The position numbers were made by a program, and so were the translations under genes. Below, in pieces: positions 48,055-48,951 of a stretch of DNA of 48,951 nucleotides. Source of the stretch: an uncultured Lachnospiraceae bacterium (lineage in GTDB: Bacteria > Bacillota > Clostridia > Lachnospirales > Lachnospiraceae). The notes beneath the pieces are model-generated. The model had not been told where the DNA came from, made no database searches, and worked only from the letters and a program-made list of their open reading frames with translations. The DNA lies in contig CAJTYJ010000007.1 in NCBI GenBank assembly GCA_910583895.1, forward strand, positions 1 to 48,951, given 5' to 3'. Numbering within the stretch: position 1 is the first letter of the stretch; every line of letters begins with the position of its first letter.

Positions 48055-48888
48055 ATGAGCATGGTAACTGGCAAAAAGATCGGCTTCATCGGGGGCGGCC
48101 GTATGGGGGAAGGGATTTTCAGCGGCATACTGAAAGCAAATATCATTCCGCCGCAGGATTTATATGTAGCCGATATCAGGGAAGAACGCCTGGATGAGCT
48201 GAAGAAACAGTATGGCATGCATGTCATTCATTCTGCGACCAATGATGGCTTAAAGGAGCTGATTGACCGCGTGGATGTGGTATTCCTGGCGATTCTGCCT
48301 CAGGTAGCACCCAAACTTCTGCCCTTTATCAATGAGTGCCTGGACGACAGCCGGCATTATGTATTTTCCATCATGGGCGGTGTTCTGACCAAGACCATTG
48401 AGCAGGAGATCAAAAGTGCTTCTCTTGTCCGCATCATGCCGAATACCCCAATGAGTGTGTGTGAAGGCTGTGCCGGAATTGTTCCGGGCAAAAACTGCAG
48501 ACCAGAACACAAAGATATGGCATTGGAGATTTTCAACCGTATTGGTCTTGGATTGTTCCTTCCGGAGCCGCAGATTGATCCGCTGACCGGTATCTCCGGC
48601 TGTGGTCCGGCATTTTGCGGCATCATGATCCAGGCCCTTGCGGATGGTGGAGTCTATCTGGGCCTGACCCGTGATGATGCGATCAAAATAGCGGCGCAGA
48701 CCCTGGTCGGTACCGGGAAGATGGTTCTGGAACAGGGGATTCATCCGGAAATTCTAAAAGACAATGTATGTTCTCCCGGCGGCGGAACGATCGGGGGAAC
48801 GGTGTCATTGGAGCGCAGCGGATTCCGTGCAGCCTGTATCAACGCGGTGCTGGACGCCGTTGACCGGATGAATGAAGTTGTAAAATAA
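48055..48888 (+). CDS. proC: Pyrroline-5-carboxylate reductase family protein
   Basis: 277-residue NAD(P)H-dependent reductase that makes L-proline from 1-pyrroline-5-carboxylate, or reduces related cyclic imines. N-terminal Rossmann motif KIGFIGGGRMGEGIFSGIL; LVRIMPNTPMSVCEGCAGIV; helical dimerisation domain with ISGCGPAFCGIMIQALADGG, and P5CR signature SPGGGTIGGTVSLERSGFRA. Family length and motifs are canonical, yet the gene sits in an operon with a DapA-type lyase and not with proAB, so a cyclic imine other than P5C may be the substrate. TAGGAGG lies about 7 nt before the ATG. The remaining bases after 48888 show no gene. Confidence 0.88.
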   Translation: MSMVTGKKIGFIGGGRMGEGIFSGILKANIIPPQDLYVADIREERLDELKKQYGMHVIHSATNDGLKELIDRVDVVFLAILPQVAPKLLPFINECLDDSRHYVFSIMGGVLTKTIEQEIKSASLVRIMPNTPMSVCEGCAGIVPGKNCRPEHKDMALEIFNRIGLGLFLPEPQIDPLTGISGCGPAFCGIMIQALADGGVYLGLTRDDAIKIAAQTLVGTGKMVLEQGIHPEILKDNVCSPGGGTIGGTVSLERSGFRAACINAVLDAVDRMNEVVK

Positions 48889-48951
48889 TCAGATCCAGCT
48901 AAAAAATGTCAAATGCCAAAAAATAATTTGTGCTGGACAGTAAAGTCGCAA

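Overview
The window looks like chromosomal DNA of an anaerobic, low-to-medium G+C Firmicute of the class Clostridia, most likely a gut Lachnospiraceae. The grounds are strong AGGAGG-type ribosome sites, ATG/GTG starts with many 4-8 bp stop/start overlaps, a BglG-controlled PTS locus, a LytTR/DUF3021 pair, AzlCD, two bacteriohemerythrins, and many structured intergenic repeats. No tRNA, rRNA, CRISPR array or prophage was seen. The genus is inference.

Layout. 1-3.6 kb: the 3' end of an unknown gene, a PHP-family histidinol phosphatase, a SagB-type nitroreductase overlapping a DUF4375-like fragment, structured intergenic elements and a GNAT acetyltransferase. 3.7-6.8 kb: azlCD, then a MarR regulator translationally coupled to a MATE exporter. 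7.1-11.6 kb: a beta-glucoside operon (EIIBCA, 6-phospho-beta-glucosidase, LicT/BglG antiterminator) with a textbook RAT/terminator leader. 12-15.9 kb: a YbaK/ProX editing protein followed by small housekeeping and unknown genes, including NAD(P)HX epimerase and an ACT protein. 16-18 kb: an unusually short sigma factor with a membrane partner. 18.2-26.5 kb: an Rpn-type nuclease, an Imm26-like protein, a small possibly frameshifted protein and a 1717-residue DUF4132 giant, followed by a long hairpin, an IS3-type remnant and the tail of a second, decayed DUF4132 gene. 26.6-29.4 kb: a LytTR/DUF3021 module with an ABC exporter. 29.4-32.2 kb: a BlaI/M56 pair whose leader carries a large palindromic operator and a tandem array of 106-bp hairpin repeats. 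32.3-35.4 kb: a PPDK-N protein with a degenerate KaiC-like front, and TfoX-N. 35.4-40.4 kb (minus strand): a two-component system with an FtsX-type ABC transporter. 40.6-44.7 kb: a lipoprotein and two hemerythrin/CheX-like proteins around a TreR-like GntR regulator. 45-48.9 kb: an operon of 2-hydroxyacid dehydrogenase, DapA-superfamily lyase, YkvI-type transporter and ProC-like reductase.

How it fits together. Much of the window is sensing plus export: MarR/MATE, LytTR/DUF3021/ABC, BlaI/M56 and RR/HK/ABC. Sugar uptake (bgl) and an apparent amino-acid/imine pathway (45-48.9 kb) are the clearest metabolic units. The most unusual items are: a promoter-embedded inverted repeat with compensatory changes, shared by azlCD and the YbaK gene; the hairpin array between operator and blaI; the sigma factor without its inter-domain linker; the KaiC-like/PPDK-N protein; the DUF4132 locus with a paralogue remnant; and the DapA/ProC/YkvI operon. 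All functional statements rest on motif recognition by eye, not on database searches.
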